Origin: Tubiluchus corallicola
Lineage: Eukaryota > Priapulida > Priapulimorpha > Priapulimorphida > Tubiluchidae
Direction of reading: 5' to 3'
Assembly (NCBI GenBank): GCA_030141605.1
Contig: JAQGDQ010000355.1
Coordinates: 62,501 to 126,500, forward strand
Length of the DNA: 64,000 nt
Under the pieces are notes generated by a model that worked only from the letters and a program-made list of their open reading frames with translations, was not told the origin of the DNA and made no database searches. Shown here one piece after another: positions 24,901-33,389 of the stretch (the stretch's first letter is position 1; each line of letters starts with the position of its first letter). The translations under genes were made by a program, and so were the position numbers.

Positions 24901-27900
24901 CCACAGTTTCTGCAATGGCAGACATCTTCCCCTGCGCGTCAAGCACGTTTGCGTAAGTGTTACTGCTTAAACGCATGATGTCACGAAAATGGGCTGTACG
25001 TCATATGACGTCAGAAACTAACACTGCTGTTCATGATCATGGTTATCACTGTACCACCTTCTATTTGTCGGCCACGCGAATGTGACAAAAAGGCGCCTCT
25101 GCCAATTTGAGTAGATTCACTGAACCGCGCGTAGCTTTGAAAGTTTAACGAAATTTGAGTATCCGATGTAATTGTTATTTAATCTAAGCTTTGATTTAAA
25201 ATAGGCTATTGTAGTTTTCAATGTTTTAGAACATTCTTTATTCTGAACTAATGTTTACACAATCGTCCAGTTTTTCTTTGAGTAAAAAGTTGTACAATCT
25301 ATAGTTACATATATCCGAGTATTTTATGTTTTCTCATTTTATGGTCGTATGCTCTTTTTATTATTGCCTTTGTGCTTCGGTGTATACGAAAGCATGTCAG
25401 TATCATTAACAATAATAACAAGAATGATTGTCTCTTCAAGGTTATGAACTAAGAGGAAACAAGGTAGCAGAATGCAGAGCTGATGGACAGTGGGCAGTTA
25501 TCGCTGGAAGCACTCCCTCGTGCTTACCTAGGAAGAACTGTGGAATTCCGCGCAGAAAGCAGCTGACGCTTGTTCATGGCGAGGACTACACTGTTGGAGG
25601 AGTTATTACTTATGAGTGCTCGGAGGGCCATTATATGGTGGGGGAGGCAACTAGAGTGTGTCTACAGTCTGGAGAGTGGAGTGGGTTACCACCAGAATGT
25701 AAACGTTAGTAGAATTACTGCCACTTCCTTGTTATACAGGCAATATTTTAGACTTACAGTTTTGTAAGTCTCATAGTATTGTATTGGGTTGCGTTGCGTT
25801 GTGTTTTGATGTGTTGTATTATGTTGTGTTGCGTTGCGTTATGTTGTACTGTGCTGTGCTGTGCAGGGCTATGCTGTGTTGTATTATGTTGTGCTTTGCT
25901 GTGCTGTACTGTTGTGTGTTGGACTATAGTGTATCAGTGCAGTGTATCATTCCATGTTGTAATATCAAAACATGCTGTACCAGCTACATGTATAAGTGCA
26001 TTGCATAATACATTGTTTTGTGCAAAGTTGCAACTCGATTATATATAAATGTACCTTTAAAATGCAGTCAGTTAACACGCCGTGTTTGTTATTTTAAATT
26101 CTTTTCAATGTTAAGTTGCGTATAATAACTATGATTGTACATCAACTTAATATATACAGTTCATCAACTATACCACGCGTCTCCATCGTTATGTGTAATA
26201 ATAATAATTATCCATCAAATTAATAGGTATAGTTTGTGTAATAATAATAATTATCCATCAAATTAATAGGTATAGTTTGTGTAATAATAATAATAATTAT
26301 CCATCAAATTAATGTGTATAGTTTGTGTAATAATAATAATTATCCATCAAATTAATAGGTACAGTTTGTGTAATAATAATAATTATCCATCAAATTAATA
26401 GGTATAGTTTGTGTAATAATAATAATAATTATCCATCAAATTAATGTGTATAGTTTGTGTAATAATAATAATTATCCATCAAATTAATAGGTACAGTTTG
26501 TGTAATAATAATAATTATCCATCAAATTAATAGGTATAGTTTGTGTAATAATAATAATAATTATCCATCAAATTAATGTGTATAGTTTGTGTAATAATAA
26601 TAATTATCCATCAAATTAATAGGTACAGTTTGTGTAATAATAATAATTATCCATCAAATTAATAGGTATAGTTTGTGTAGTAATAATAATTACCCATCAA
26701 ATTAATAGGCATAGTTTGTGGAGCACCTCCGTCACCCAGGCATTCTTACAATGTTAGCAGAACATCATACTCATCCTTCGAGAACGTGACGTTTACTTGC
26801 TTACCAGGGTACAAACCATTGCAACACGTGACAGTCACGTGTCAAGAAAATGGCAACTGGACTCACCTACGTGGCACTTGCATAGAATCAAGTAAGAAAT
26901 ACACGTCCTCATTTTTATGTACCTTCATTACCTTTTTTTGTGCATAAAAGTTTTGCAGTTATTGCGCAACCATTTAAGAAATTTCTAATTGCCTACACCT
27001 TTGGGGCAGATCTAGTTGTCTATACAGTGGCATCATAGTATTTATCAATAGGCTAACTAGGCTGTAACCTAGGACGCCAGATGTTTAGGGCCCAGTGTTA
27101 AAAATTCTCATCGTTATAATTCTGCTCGTAAAATATTTTCAATGTTTCGTGTAAATCACTTATTCCGTATGAGTATTTCTGAAAGCGTGTAAAGCTGGAA
27201 ACTTTAGTTCCTGTTTTTTTCGAGATTGTCAAAAATCCAGATGCAATCAATCTCAGGATTTCATTAGGAATACAGTACTTATTAAAACGCCACACTGCAA
27301 GCAACTACACATTTTGCTTTTATATATATATTCCCTATGACAAACAAATACCACTTTGTACAACTAACACATGAAAAGTATTACATTATGAACGGTATTG
27401 CAGCCAGGTTTGAATATAAGCACTACGCAAATGCTTGGCATTAAAAATAATCCCGTGGGTGATAAATTAGTATTGCTACTAATACACTACAATCAATTGT
27501 TGATTAGGGTATCATATAAGAAACAACTTGATGCGTATGGGCGGAACTGAACTAACAGCCTAAGGCGTCGTTCTATCTTAATAACAAAGATTGTACGGGA
27601 TTCGTTTGTCTGTTGTGACATTCACATTTTGTAGGAATAAAATGCAAAAAGCCACCACTGAATACTGGTGCAATACTGCTGGGATCATCACGTTATATAG
27701 GAGACAAAGTCGTCGTTTCGTGCCCGTCTGCTTCAAAGGCTCTGAAGAAGATTTTGGTTTGCACAGAAGGTGGAGTTTGGAGTGGTCAAGCTTCTTGTAT
27801 AGGTATGCTAACCAATGCAAATTTTATACTTGCGTGTGGCTAAGCTTATACTTTTCCAGGGTAAAAATTGCTACCAAAATTACGTCCTAATTTCTCCAGT

Positions 27901-30900
27901 TAGTCTTCTTTTAATTTGAAAACTGCGCACAAAAAGATGTTCCATTGATAGGAACGAGAAGCTTTACGAAAACTCGAACACTGAAGTACAAAAAATTGCT
28001 TTCGAGACGCACATGATGTACGTGACGTAACAAGAACTTTAAATTTTGCAGTGAAATTGGCTGTAAAAATTGAGAGGTCAGCCATTTTGCACTGCGGAAG
28101 AATATTGCGTTGGTATGGCTTTCAACACAGCGGGCCAAAAGTTTCATGAAAAAGCGCTGTACACTTTCACATTGGTTACTATCAATACATGTGTTACACT
28201 TAAAATATTGCTGCATGTGAAGTAATATGACAATATTCTACTCTTTATAGACTCATTCTCACTACATAATAATTCTACTGAGATTCTATCTGAAAAAACC
28301 TCGGGAAGAAGGGGACCCTTAATTCTTTATAAAAAAAATTTTGGCCATATATATATATATATAATGAATTATATCAGCTGAAATAACTCGACTAGTTAAT
28401 ATCTTACATGTTTATTGACACATATAGCATTTTCTACACCCAAATAAAATACCAAAAACATAACATAAAAAACAATTTGTTCATTGACAAGCTAGACGCA
28501 TTATTACATGAAATATAATTTTAGCGTGATATTAATTTCAATCGTGAATATTTACATGTGTTTGAAAATAATTAAAGATCATTATTTTCACGAACTTTTT
28601 CAAGTTTTTACAAATATTTGGCTTTGTTTACAGTAAGTTCTGTTATAAAAGAGTTGATATGTTCAACATAGTGGCATATTTAGTTTCGGGACATTCTAAG
28701 ACCACATGAGTAAGGGTCTGAACAACTTTCAAATCACAAAATTGACATTTTTTCGCTCCTGTTCCTGCTCCACCTGCCAGTGTCATTTCGTGGGTGGTGA
28801 TTTCCTACTCTGAATCTTGAAATGATTATCCTGTAATGTTCAGTCAGAAAGCTGTTATCATAAAGTAAGGAGGGTTTAGTCAGCTCAGGGTTTATACTAC
28901 AATATGAAATATTGTCTATAATTTTTTAAGAATTGAAAAAAAGAGATGGCGATAATCAAACGTGATTGTCCCTAGCACGAAAGCATGACTATAACGAAAT
29001 CTGTAGCATCACGGCAATTGACGTCTAACATAATGTCAATCATTTTCGTTGACTGCTCAACCAGCGTGCAAGTTATTTCACACACCACCGCAGCAGGTTC
29101 GGGACATTTAGCTACAGCTCAGAGCAACACTGTTATGAAATATGCTCAACTTTTCATTAGTTAGCGGGAGAAATGTTAGCCTGGTTCTAGATTTTATTAT
29201 TGTCAATTGAAATTGCAAGTGAATTAGTGGAAATATATAGTCTAGTTTCGTTTATATGGTGCTTACGTTGCAGCGGGGGCGGAGCGATAGACCAGTATGT
29301 TTGACGTCAATTGTTAATACATGCAAGGTAATTGAGGATTAAGCTGCAGATGTGCTTGAAATTATAGAGGAGATAGGTGACAGTGAAGGAACGTTGAAAT
29401 GGAGTAGAGTGACTGTCAGTGGGAGCTTGAGTAAAACACAGAGATCAATTTAATTATTCTCAGCTATCTTAAATAGTAAGGTAGGTTTTAGCACAATTTC
29501 ACGTAATGTATAATTTAGTACGATTTTTAAGTTTTATAATTGTGAATGTTTTTATATATGTATACTCTTACATAATGTATAATTTTACTATAGTTTTTTA
29601 AATAGTTTATATTTTTAAATACTTTTAGTTTTAAATTTAAATGTTTAATTTTTTCGAATTTTTAAATAAATTTATATATAATGCGTATATCAGACAAACC
29701 GATGTCTACAGCTTATTAAGGATGTTAAAGAGTTTTTTGCTTTGCGTTATTAGGCGTCTATGAAATGTTGAAGTCGGCGGTCCGTTTGTTATCAGGAGCA
29801 GAAGTGGGCGACGACTTCCTTGGTTTCTTAAAAAGCGACCGTTTTATCTGCTCAGTAATTCAAAATTTTAACTTGTTGTTGGCATCCTTCTGTCTCGGAA
29901 GACAATGGAGTGTGCGCCAAGAGAGTCAGTTATTGATCACATTGATGGAGCTGCAGCGTCGACTGTGGCTGAGCAGTGCGATCCTTGAACGTCTCCAGGG
30001 CAAGGTGTATGGAGATCCTGAATTGCCCAGACAACAGGAACCCCCTCTCCTCCTCCCTGGTGTAGTCCAAAGGAAAGCGGAGCGATACGTTTGGCACCAG
30101 GTTGGCTGCAGGAGCTGCCGGAGTCAGTGAGCATGCTGTACTGGTCCGCCTTCGGAGCTCCACTCCTGATTTGGAAGGTTTACTCCTCTACACATGGCCG
30201 TTGGGTCACTTGACCTCCGCCCTCTAGCCGTTGGCTGCTTGTGCAGCTCCTCCGCCTACAGTGTGGAGATACAGTGTGGGCATCCCGCAAGCCTACAGCA
30301 CCTGGTATTCCTAGGCGGTCACCCATCCAAGTACTAACCAGGCTCTAAGTTGCTTAACTTCGGTGATCAGACGAGAACCGGTGTTTTCAACGTGATGTGG
30401 CCATAAAATTTTAACTAATATAACTAATATTGTTTATAAATTTCAGCGCATTGCAAACCTAAATGTCAAAACGATGGTTTGTGCACACACAAAAATCGCT
30501 GTCTCTGTCCTCCTGGATTCTATGGACAATTCTGTGAGAAAGCAAGGTGCATTTTACCATGTCTTAATGGAGGAACGTGTGTCCATCCGTTTCGTTGCTC
30601 GTGCCAACCTGGTTACACTGGAATGAGGTGCCAAACAGGTATAATCAAAAACTGTAATTAATAAATACCTTGCTGGTATAGCTGGTATGGGTTTTACTGC
30701 AGTATTCCAAAGCTTGTCATAGTTGTGTATAGGGTTTCATAAATTTTGGTACCTCTAAAGAAACTCTATTCTTAGATATTCCGATGAAAAATGTAATAAG
30801 TCCCACAAATATATACTTTAATTTACCATCTACTTTAGCAATGCATAACTGGAACCTTACATATGAGTATTACGAATAGAACAAGGCAGTTTAGAAAAAG

Positions 30901-32143
30901 CAGAAACGGTTTTTACAAAAATATTTTTCCTAACTGGAAAACGTTGAATAGACAATAGATAGTCTATGCGGGCTTTTTTAAAAAATATACGGAATTTGAT
31001 AACACGTTTTTAAACCAATAAAGTTTTATTGGAACACCGAATAGTAAGCATTGAAGTGTGATTTACGCCAGAAATTTCGTGTAAGAAATTCGAAATCTAC
31101 GCAGCTGAGGAGAGCAGAGGTATTACTTGACGGTAGCACCCAATATAAGATTAATTGGCAGTTATTTAACAAGACGTACCATTCTGACAAGTAGTATTAT
31201 GGTTATAAGTCCAAGAAATACCTAAAACTATCAGTCTGTAATTCAGATTCGGCCTATTTCATGCTGCATTGGCTGCATCGCATTATTTTTTAACATCTTG
31301 ACCAAATGATTGTTCAGAAATGAGTAACAATATTTAAGAAACATGTTCTGCTGCACACATTATAAGATGTGATATACAATTTGAAGATTTAGTAGTTTAA
31401 CTACTAGCAGTTTTTGAAATAAGATGGTAATCATACACGTATGAAGTGACATAGAGAAAAGTAGTAGCCAGCATATAATGTAACCTATATAAAACGCAGA
31501 TCCAAAGTCACTATTGCTGTTAACCTAAAGCACAAGAAAGCCCTTTACTTACATCAAGTTAAAAAAATTGTCTTGACATTTTGCGTGGCTTATATAGTCT
31601 CGTTATGCACAGAGCTTGTATTAGCAGCAAAGGTGCACAAAACACGAAGATTAAAACTCCTGGGATGACCGTCAGGCGCAGCCATTTTGACGGCACGTCA
31701 TTTGAAACAACTTTAAATAAAATGACGCACACTTCACTAACTAAGCAAAAGTAAAAGTTATTGTGTCCTGTGAATAAGATTTAAAATATTTTTCGTGAGT
31801 GGGTGGTGCACGCCGGGAAGGTGAGTCAGTCACATTTTACCAGTCGGAACAAACGTTTAAAATTACTAAGAATTTTCTTTTCTCCTTACAAAAGTCTCTC
31901 AAGCAGGTGAGTATAATACATGTACCAAGTAATATAACTCTGCGTGGAAAGTTTCTGGGGACTTACGCTAAAACTGCATTTTCTTCCCTTTTAAATTAAG
32001 CAGGTTTTTTTTTCATTTGCATTTGCCTTGTCTATAAATTCAATTAGTGTTGCATCACTATTATTTGCATTTCATTTCTTTTTTCAGAAATTTACGTGTT
32101 TCCTTGCTCTTTCTACGTTCTGTTTTTTGCAGCTGGTTTCTAA
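14672..32143 (+). CDS. Secreted chitin-binding / multi-sushi / EGF protein (gene-level call)
   Basis: Exons: 14672-14729, 15353-15565, 16207-16517, 17198-20006, 20864-21068, 21985-22225, 23295-23442, 25441-25704, 26709-26891, 27635-27802, 30447-30638, and possibly 32088-32143. All introns are GT-AG and every junction keeps the frame. The product is about 1,600 residues: signal peptide, one chitin-binding type-2 (peritrophin-A) domain, 23 sushi/CCP domains, two EGF domains. The sushi domains show the usual four cysteines, an aromatic-G pair after C2 (GY or GF) and a W before C4. No membrane helix is seen in the main exons, so the protein is likely secreted and could bind chitin or matrix while the sushi array binds partners. 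The nearest well-known relatives by architecture are SVEP1-like and other multi-CCP matrix or complement-type proteins. No protease, VWA or pentraxin domain is present. Confidence 0.88.
15353..15565 (+). CDS. Sushi gene exon 2: chitin-binding type-2 domain
   Basis: Acceptor ATTTTAG, donor TAT|GTAAGT. It encodes FECPPPGVGV...LFPDGQDCSKFYQCTNR...NCALGTFFD...CNWPPVDC, the six-cysteine peritrophin-A (CBM14) pattern with the DCSKFYQC and FD...CNWP signatures, then an acidic stretch (YEEELEEELDI). It enters in phase 1 from exon 1 and leaves in phase 1. Confidence 0.92.
15788..16005. repeat. Triplet microsatellite (GAT/GAC)n
   Basis: About 200 bp of GAT and GAC triplets with occasional TGATTGAT interruptions, inside intron 2 of the sushi gene. 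It produces long polyhistidine and polyisoleucine frames on the - strand that are not genes. Confidence 0.95.
16207..16517 (+). CDS. Sushi gene exon 3: start of sushi 1 with a basic insertion
   Basis: Acceptor CTTGCAG, donor TTACAG|GTATTT (phase 0). It begins ENRCYTESPPEYQF, which would hold the first cysteine of sushi 1, and ends MYSCMEGFTLISGDLQ, the C2 region. Between them lie about 70 residues very rich in K and R, with SRRKRYAYRKKGRPKGQ and IKGKRRPEP, that a normal sushi domain (about 60 residues) lacks. RRKR fits a furin-type cleavage motif. Confidence 0.88.
16518..17197 (+). other. Sushi gene intron 3
   Basis: About 680 bp. No repeat, RNA gene or mobile element recognised. Confidence 0.5.
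17198..20006 (+). CDS. Sushi gene exon 4: giant exon with 15 sushi domains
   Basis: A single 2,809-bp exon of 936 codons with no stop, from acceptor ATTTCAG to donor ACAA|GTAAGT (phase 1). It completes sushi 1, carries sushi 2 to 16 complete, and starts sushi 17. Each unit runs about 55-65 residues as C...P...NG...Y.C..GY.L.G...C...G.W....P.C. Sushi 2 and 3 are close to each other (TVLGKPRHG / RVLGKPQYE, both with SGTVLRF- or TGTVLRF-like text), indicating a recent local duplication. Most other vertebrate and invertebrate sushi genes use one exon per domain, so this fused exon is notable. Confidence 0.95.
20140..20499 (-). mobile_element. Family A MITE, partial copy
   Basis: Inverse to the copy at 12040 and diverged. 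It begins at TATGTCCCAAAAGACTTTCC and ends GGGTTTGCTTGTGCTTTAA, the inverse of the family's TTAAAGCACA end. It lies in the intron between sushi gene exons 4 and 5. Confidence 0.65.
20864..21068 (+). CDS. Sushi gene exon 5: sushi 17 end, sushi 18 start
   Basis: Acceptor GTTCTAG, donor TATAC|GTGAGT (phase 2). Translates as ISVGETVRFSCLPGYKL...GRWSAQSPLC and then TCPQPRSPAHGK...GSTVRYT, joining exon 4 in phase. Confidence 0.9.
21490..21960 (-). pseudogene. L1/RTE-like non-LTR retrotransposon fragment
   Basis: On the - strand, 21880-21800 reads FETWPYRRMLRNPW, a signature found near the C-terminus of many L1/RTE-like reverse transcriptases. Text further along (21720-21490) resembles the tail of such proteins, with stops and frameshifts. 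It lies in the sushi gene intron 5, against the gene's direction. Confidence 0.5.
21985..22225 (+). CDS. Sushi gene exon 6: sushi 18 end, sushi 19 start
   Basis: Acceptor CATTTTAG, donor AATGGG|GTAAGC (phase 0). Translates as CSPGYTLMTS...CTIDGEWTQGLPIC and then VDCGPPPVIDNGEI...LYSCLLGYELTHSNG. The C2-C3 spacing of sushi 18 is a little longer than usual. Confidence 0.9.
22442..22928. mobile_element. MITE family D with internal tandem duplication
   Basis: Bounded by an 18-bp perfect inverted repeat (AGGTCAAAGGTTAAGTGT at the left, ACACTTAACCTTTGACCT at the right). Inside, a block of about 180-220 bp occurs twice in tandem (from about 22498 and again from about 22674; shared AATACTAACCGTTTTAACAG and GCTAGTAAATCACTCT). 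It is non-coding and lies in the sushi gene intron 6. Confidence 0.75.
23295..23442 (+). CDS. Sushi gene exon 7: sushi 19 end, sushi 20 start
   Basis: Acceptor TTCTTTAG, donor GCAG|GTTTGT (phase 1). Translates as ISCTSTGRWSKPLPTC and then IDCGPPPNITLGFVY...AEYGCTAG, ending just inside the GY motif that exon 8 completes. Confidence 0.88.
23490..23829 (-). mobile_element. Probable solo LTR
   Basis: Read on the - strand, it has a TATA box (CGATATATAAGCC at about 23698), a GC-richer region of about 130 bp, then TTTAATAAACGTG (polyadenylation signal at about 23570), and the putative edges read TGTTAAATTATG at the start and an ACA-type end. That is the U3-R-U5 order of an LTR. No internal region and no clear target duplication were found, so the edges are approximate. 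Confidence 0.4.
23992..24646 (-). mobile_element. TTAA-flanked MITE, family A, full copy 2
   Basis: Inverse, full-length counterpart of 12040-12711, matching along the whole length (ATTTTATGCATATATCGTACTCGCG, TGACGTCACCTACGCACACG and the TCCTGTGCTTTAA end). It lies in the sushi gene intron 7, less than 100 bp from a family B element. Confidence 0.8.
24731..25281 (-). mobile_element. MITE family B, copy 2
   Basis: Inverse copy of 6680-7239. It starts AAGGAAAACCGGACTATTGT and ends ACAATCGTCCAGTTTTTCTT. The outer TTAA has decayed (TCGA, TTGA), so this copy is older. Confidence 0.75.
25441..25704 (+). CDS. Sushi gene exon 8: sushi 20 end, sushi 21
   Basis: Acceptor CTCTTCAAG, donor AAAC|GTTAGT (phase 1). 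Translates as YELRGNKVAECRADGQW...TPSC and then a complete sushi, KNCGIPRRKQLTLVHG...YECSEGHYMVGEATRVC...WSGLPPEC. Both junctions are in phase. Confidence 0.9.
25779..25925 (+). repeat. Imperfect GTTGT/GCTGT-rich simple repeat
   Basis: Degenerate five-base pattern (GTTGC, GTTGT, GCTGT) over about 145 bp in the sushi gene intron 8. It generates cysteine-rich spurious frames. Confidence 0.8.
26190..26722 (+). repeat. 43/46-bp minisatellite containing the 3' splice site
   Basis: About 12 units of the type CCATCAAATTAATAGGTATAG plus TTTGTGTAATAATAATAATTAT. The units alternate as 43, 46 and 43 bp with fixed variants (GTACAG, GTATAG with an extra TAA, and TGTGTATAG), forming a higher-order repeat of about 132 bp. 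The last unit overlaps the acceptor of sushi gene exon 9: AATTAATAG|GCATAGTTTGTG. Each earlier unit keeps an AATTAATAG|GTATAG or closely similar copy of that acceptor, except the TGTG variant, which loses the AG. Confidence 0.92.
26709..26891 (+). CDS. Sushi gene exon 9: sushi 22
   Basis: Acceptor ATTAATAG with a poor pyrimidine tract, donor TCAA|GTAAGA (phase 1 in and out). Translates as IVCGAPPSPRHSYNV...VTFTCLPGYKPL...CQENGNWTHLRGTC, one complete sushi. The acceptor is the last unit of a minisatellite. Confidence 0.88.
26892..27634 (+). other. Sushi gene intron 9
   Basis: About 740 bp. At about 27040-27090 the text GGCTAACTAGGCTGTAACC...AGGGCCCAG resembles part of the hAT-type element at 6237-6520, but it is too short to call. 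Nothing else seen. Confidence 0.35.
27635..27802 (+). CDS. Sushi gene exon 10: sushi 23
   Basis: Acceptor TTTTGTAG, donor ATAG|GTATGC (phase 1 in and out). Translates as IKCKKPPLNTGAILLG...VVVSCPSASKALKKILVC...GVWSGQASC. It has four sushi cysteines and the late W, but the GY motif after C2 is replaced by PSASK, so this domain is divergent. Confidence 0.85.
28590..28990 (-). pseudogene. Non-LTR retrotransposon C-terminal fragment
   Basis: On the - strand, text like ISRFRVGNHHPRNDTGRW is followed, one frameshift later, by a CX2CX9HX4C motif (CQFCDLK...THVVLEC), the zinc-binding tail of many LINE proteins. It lies in the sushi gene intron 10, against the gene. Confidence 0.55.
29874..30404 (-). 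mobile_element. 5S-rRNA-derived SINE, copy 2 (full length)
   Basis: Bounded by a perfect 12-bp target duplication, AAAATTTTAACT (29862-29873 and 30405-30416). On the - strand it starts with a nearly complete 5S rRNA head (about 30403-30290: GGCCACATCACGTTGAAAAC, CACCGGTTCTCGTCTGATC, AAGTTAAGCAAC, TTAGTACTTGGATGGGTGAC), so the internal pol III promoter is intact by eye. The body is shared with 11052-11568, and the 3' tail is GGATGCCAACAACAA. This is SINE3-class organisation. The + strand frame over the body is open (29765-30130) but is probably not a gene. Confidence 0.9.
30447..30638 (+). CDS. Sushi gene exon 11: two EGF domains
   Basis: Acceptor AATTTCAG, donor ACAG|GTATAA (phase 1 in and out). 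Translates as CKPKCQNDGLCTHKNRCLC, then GFYGQFCEKARCILPCLNGG, then TCVHPFRCSCQPGYTGMRC. These are two EGF-like domains, each with six cysteines and the CxC....G..G..C ending. No calcium-binding DxNE prefix is seen. Confidence 0.92.
31525..31999 (+). mobile_element. Family A MITE, 5' partial copy
   Basis: Starts CTAAAGCACAAGAAAGCCC and follows the first ~480 bp of the 12040 copy (GGGATGACCGTCAGGCGCAG, GTGAGTCAGTCACATTTTACC). It stops before the family's 3' end. Confidence 0.65.
32088..32143 (+). CDS. Possible terminal exon of the sushi gene
   Basis: A strong acceptor (TTTCATTTCTTTTTTCAG) joins exon 11 in phase and reads EIYVFPCSFYVLFFAAGF before a stop. A second acceptor inside (TTTTTGCAG at 32132) leads to the same stop. 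The short hydrophobic C-terminus is odd, and no homology supports it. The AATAAA at 32251 fits a 3' UTR of about 130 bp. Other terminal exons remain possible. Confidence 0.4.
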
Positions 32144-32250
32144 CAATTGAAGTAATGGTACAAAAATGAGATCAAAAAAGTTTACCACTAAAAGCAAAGT
32201 GCCAAGATGACGGTCGTAGCTAGAGTTCGCAGTATTGGCTGGAATACCAC

Positions 32251-32256
32251 AATAAA
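32251..32256 (+). terminator. Candidate polyadenylation signal, sushi gene
   Basis: AATAAA followed within about 30 bp by a GT-rich run (TTGTTGTTTAGTCGG). This would end the transcript near 32275. Confidence 0.4.
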
Positions 32257-33000
32257 GAAAATTGCTCATTTAAATTGTTGTTTAGTCGGTTTTGATAGTA
32301 GTTGCTATGATTTCTCTTGACTGTGCCAAAACGTTGGACAAAAAAGTATTAAAAATTGATAGAAATTACACACAAATTGATTTCCAAAGGACTGTTACAG
32401 CCTTAGCCACTCTGCATGCAGAAATAAAAAGATCAGAAGTTCCAAATACAGAACTAAAAAAACATGCTACGTTATCTTGCATAATCTGTACCCTGAAAAT
32501 ACTGGACTGCTCTCCGCTTTTAATGGAGGCAGAACGGATGGCACCGCGGCCTACACCGTGCGGCATGTCTCAAAAACCAAAACCAAAATAATAAAATAAA
32601 AATGACGATTTATTACCAAAAAAAATGTTCCAAATAGCTTACCGAATGGAGCAAAGCCTGAAGTGCGAACAGAGCTGAGATGAGATGAGACGACCACTGA
32701 CCACTGACTAGGATCTACAACAGACATACCCTTTTTATAAGCTCAGGTGTGCACGTGACTAGTTGCTCCCACTAACACAAGGTCAGAATAAGAGTCTATG
32801 TGCTAGTTAAAGCCACGTTCACACGCACACCTGAGACGTCTGCTGTATTCCCCTGCCAGTATTACACTATCTCATCACAGCCCTGCAGTACAATACTTTT
32901 GTCTTCCTTCTTTATTAAAATTGATCATGCTTCATTTTTATTTATTTAAGGTTTATTTAAGCACATAAAAATGATATATAAAAGTTATAATCTACCCTAA

Positions 33001-33389
33001 TGAATTTTGATGTAAATAAAGTTTGGAATGGAGCTGATACTTTCATTTTGACAAGTTGTATAACCGAATCTTTTCATTGTGTGTTTTCAGTTAATTTTTC
33101 GAATTTTGCTGATGGTAAAATACAAATACAGGATGTATATAAAATAACAAGTTTAATTAGAAAATTACTTGTCTTCGACTCCAACCACAAAAAATCTATA
33201 GCAACGTTTACAAAATTCAGAATAAGTGCACGTCAACTTGCTGTTGAGGCTGGCCAATACTACGAACCTCACGAAGATCCGGTTGAGTGAACGTGTAGGC
33301 AGGTGCTGTACTCTAAACTAGTTAGAAGACGAAATGCACATTGCGATAAACTGCCCGAGATATCTGAGGATAAAATTTTTTACAATGAC
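33001..33389 (+). pseudogene. LINE C-terminal fragment, split by the LTR element
   Basis: The frame 33000-33290 ends FRISARQLAVEAGQYYEP, and after a frameshift it continues as LEDEMHIAINCPRYLRIKF, the usual tail motif (H....C) of LINE proteins. It breaks at 33389, where the LTR element starts, and similar text resumes at 40060 (about 40060-40190, e.g. NELQRFQRLFV). Confidence 0.55.

Noticed and set aside
25779-26048. Cysteine-rich frames of 74-89 codons
   Set aside because: They arise from a degenerate GTTGT repeat in a sushi gene intron.
30287-30404. Functional 5S rRNA gene
   Set aside because: The first few bases are missing, the 3' end runs into a SINE body, there is no T-run terminator after the 5S part, and the whole unit has a retrotransposition target duplication.
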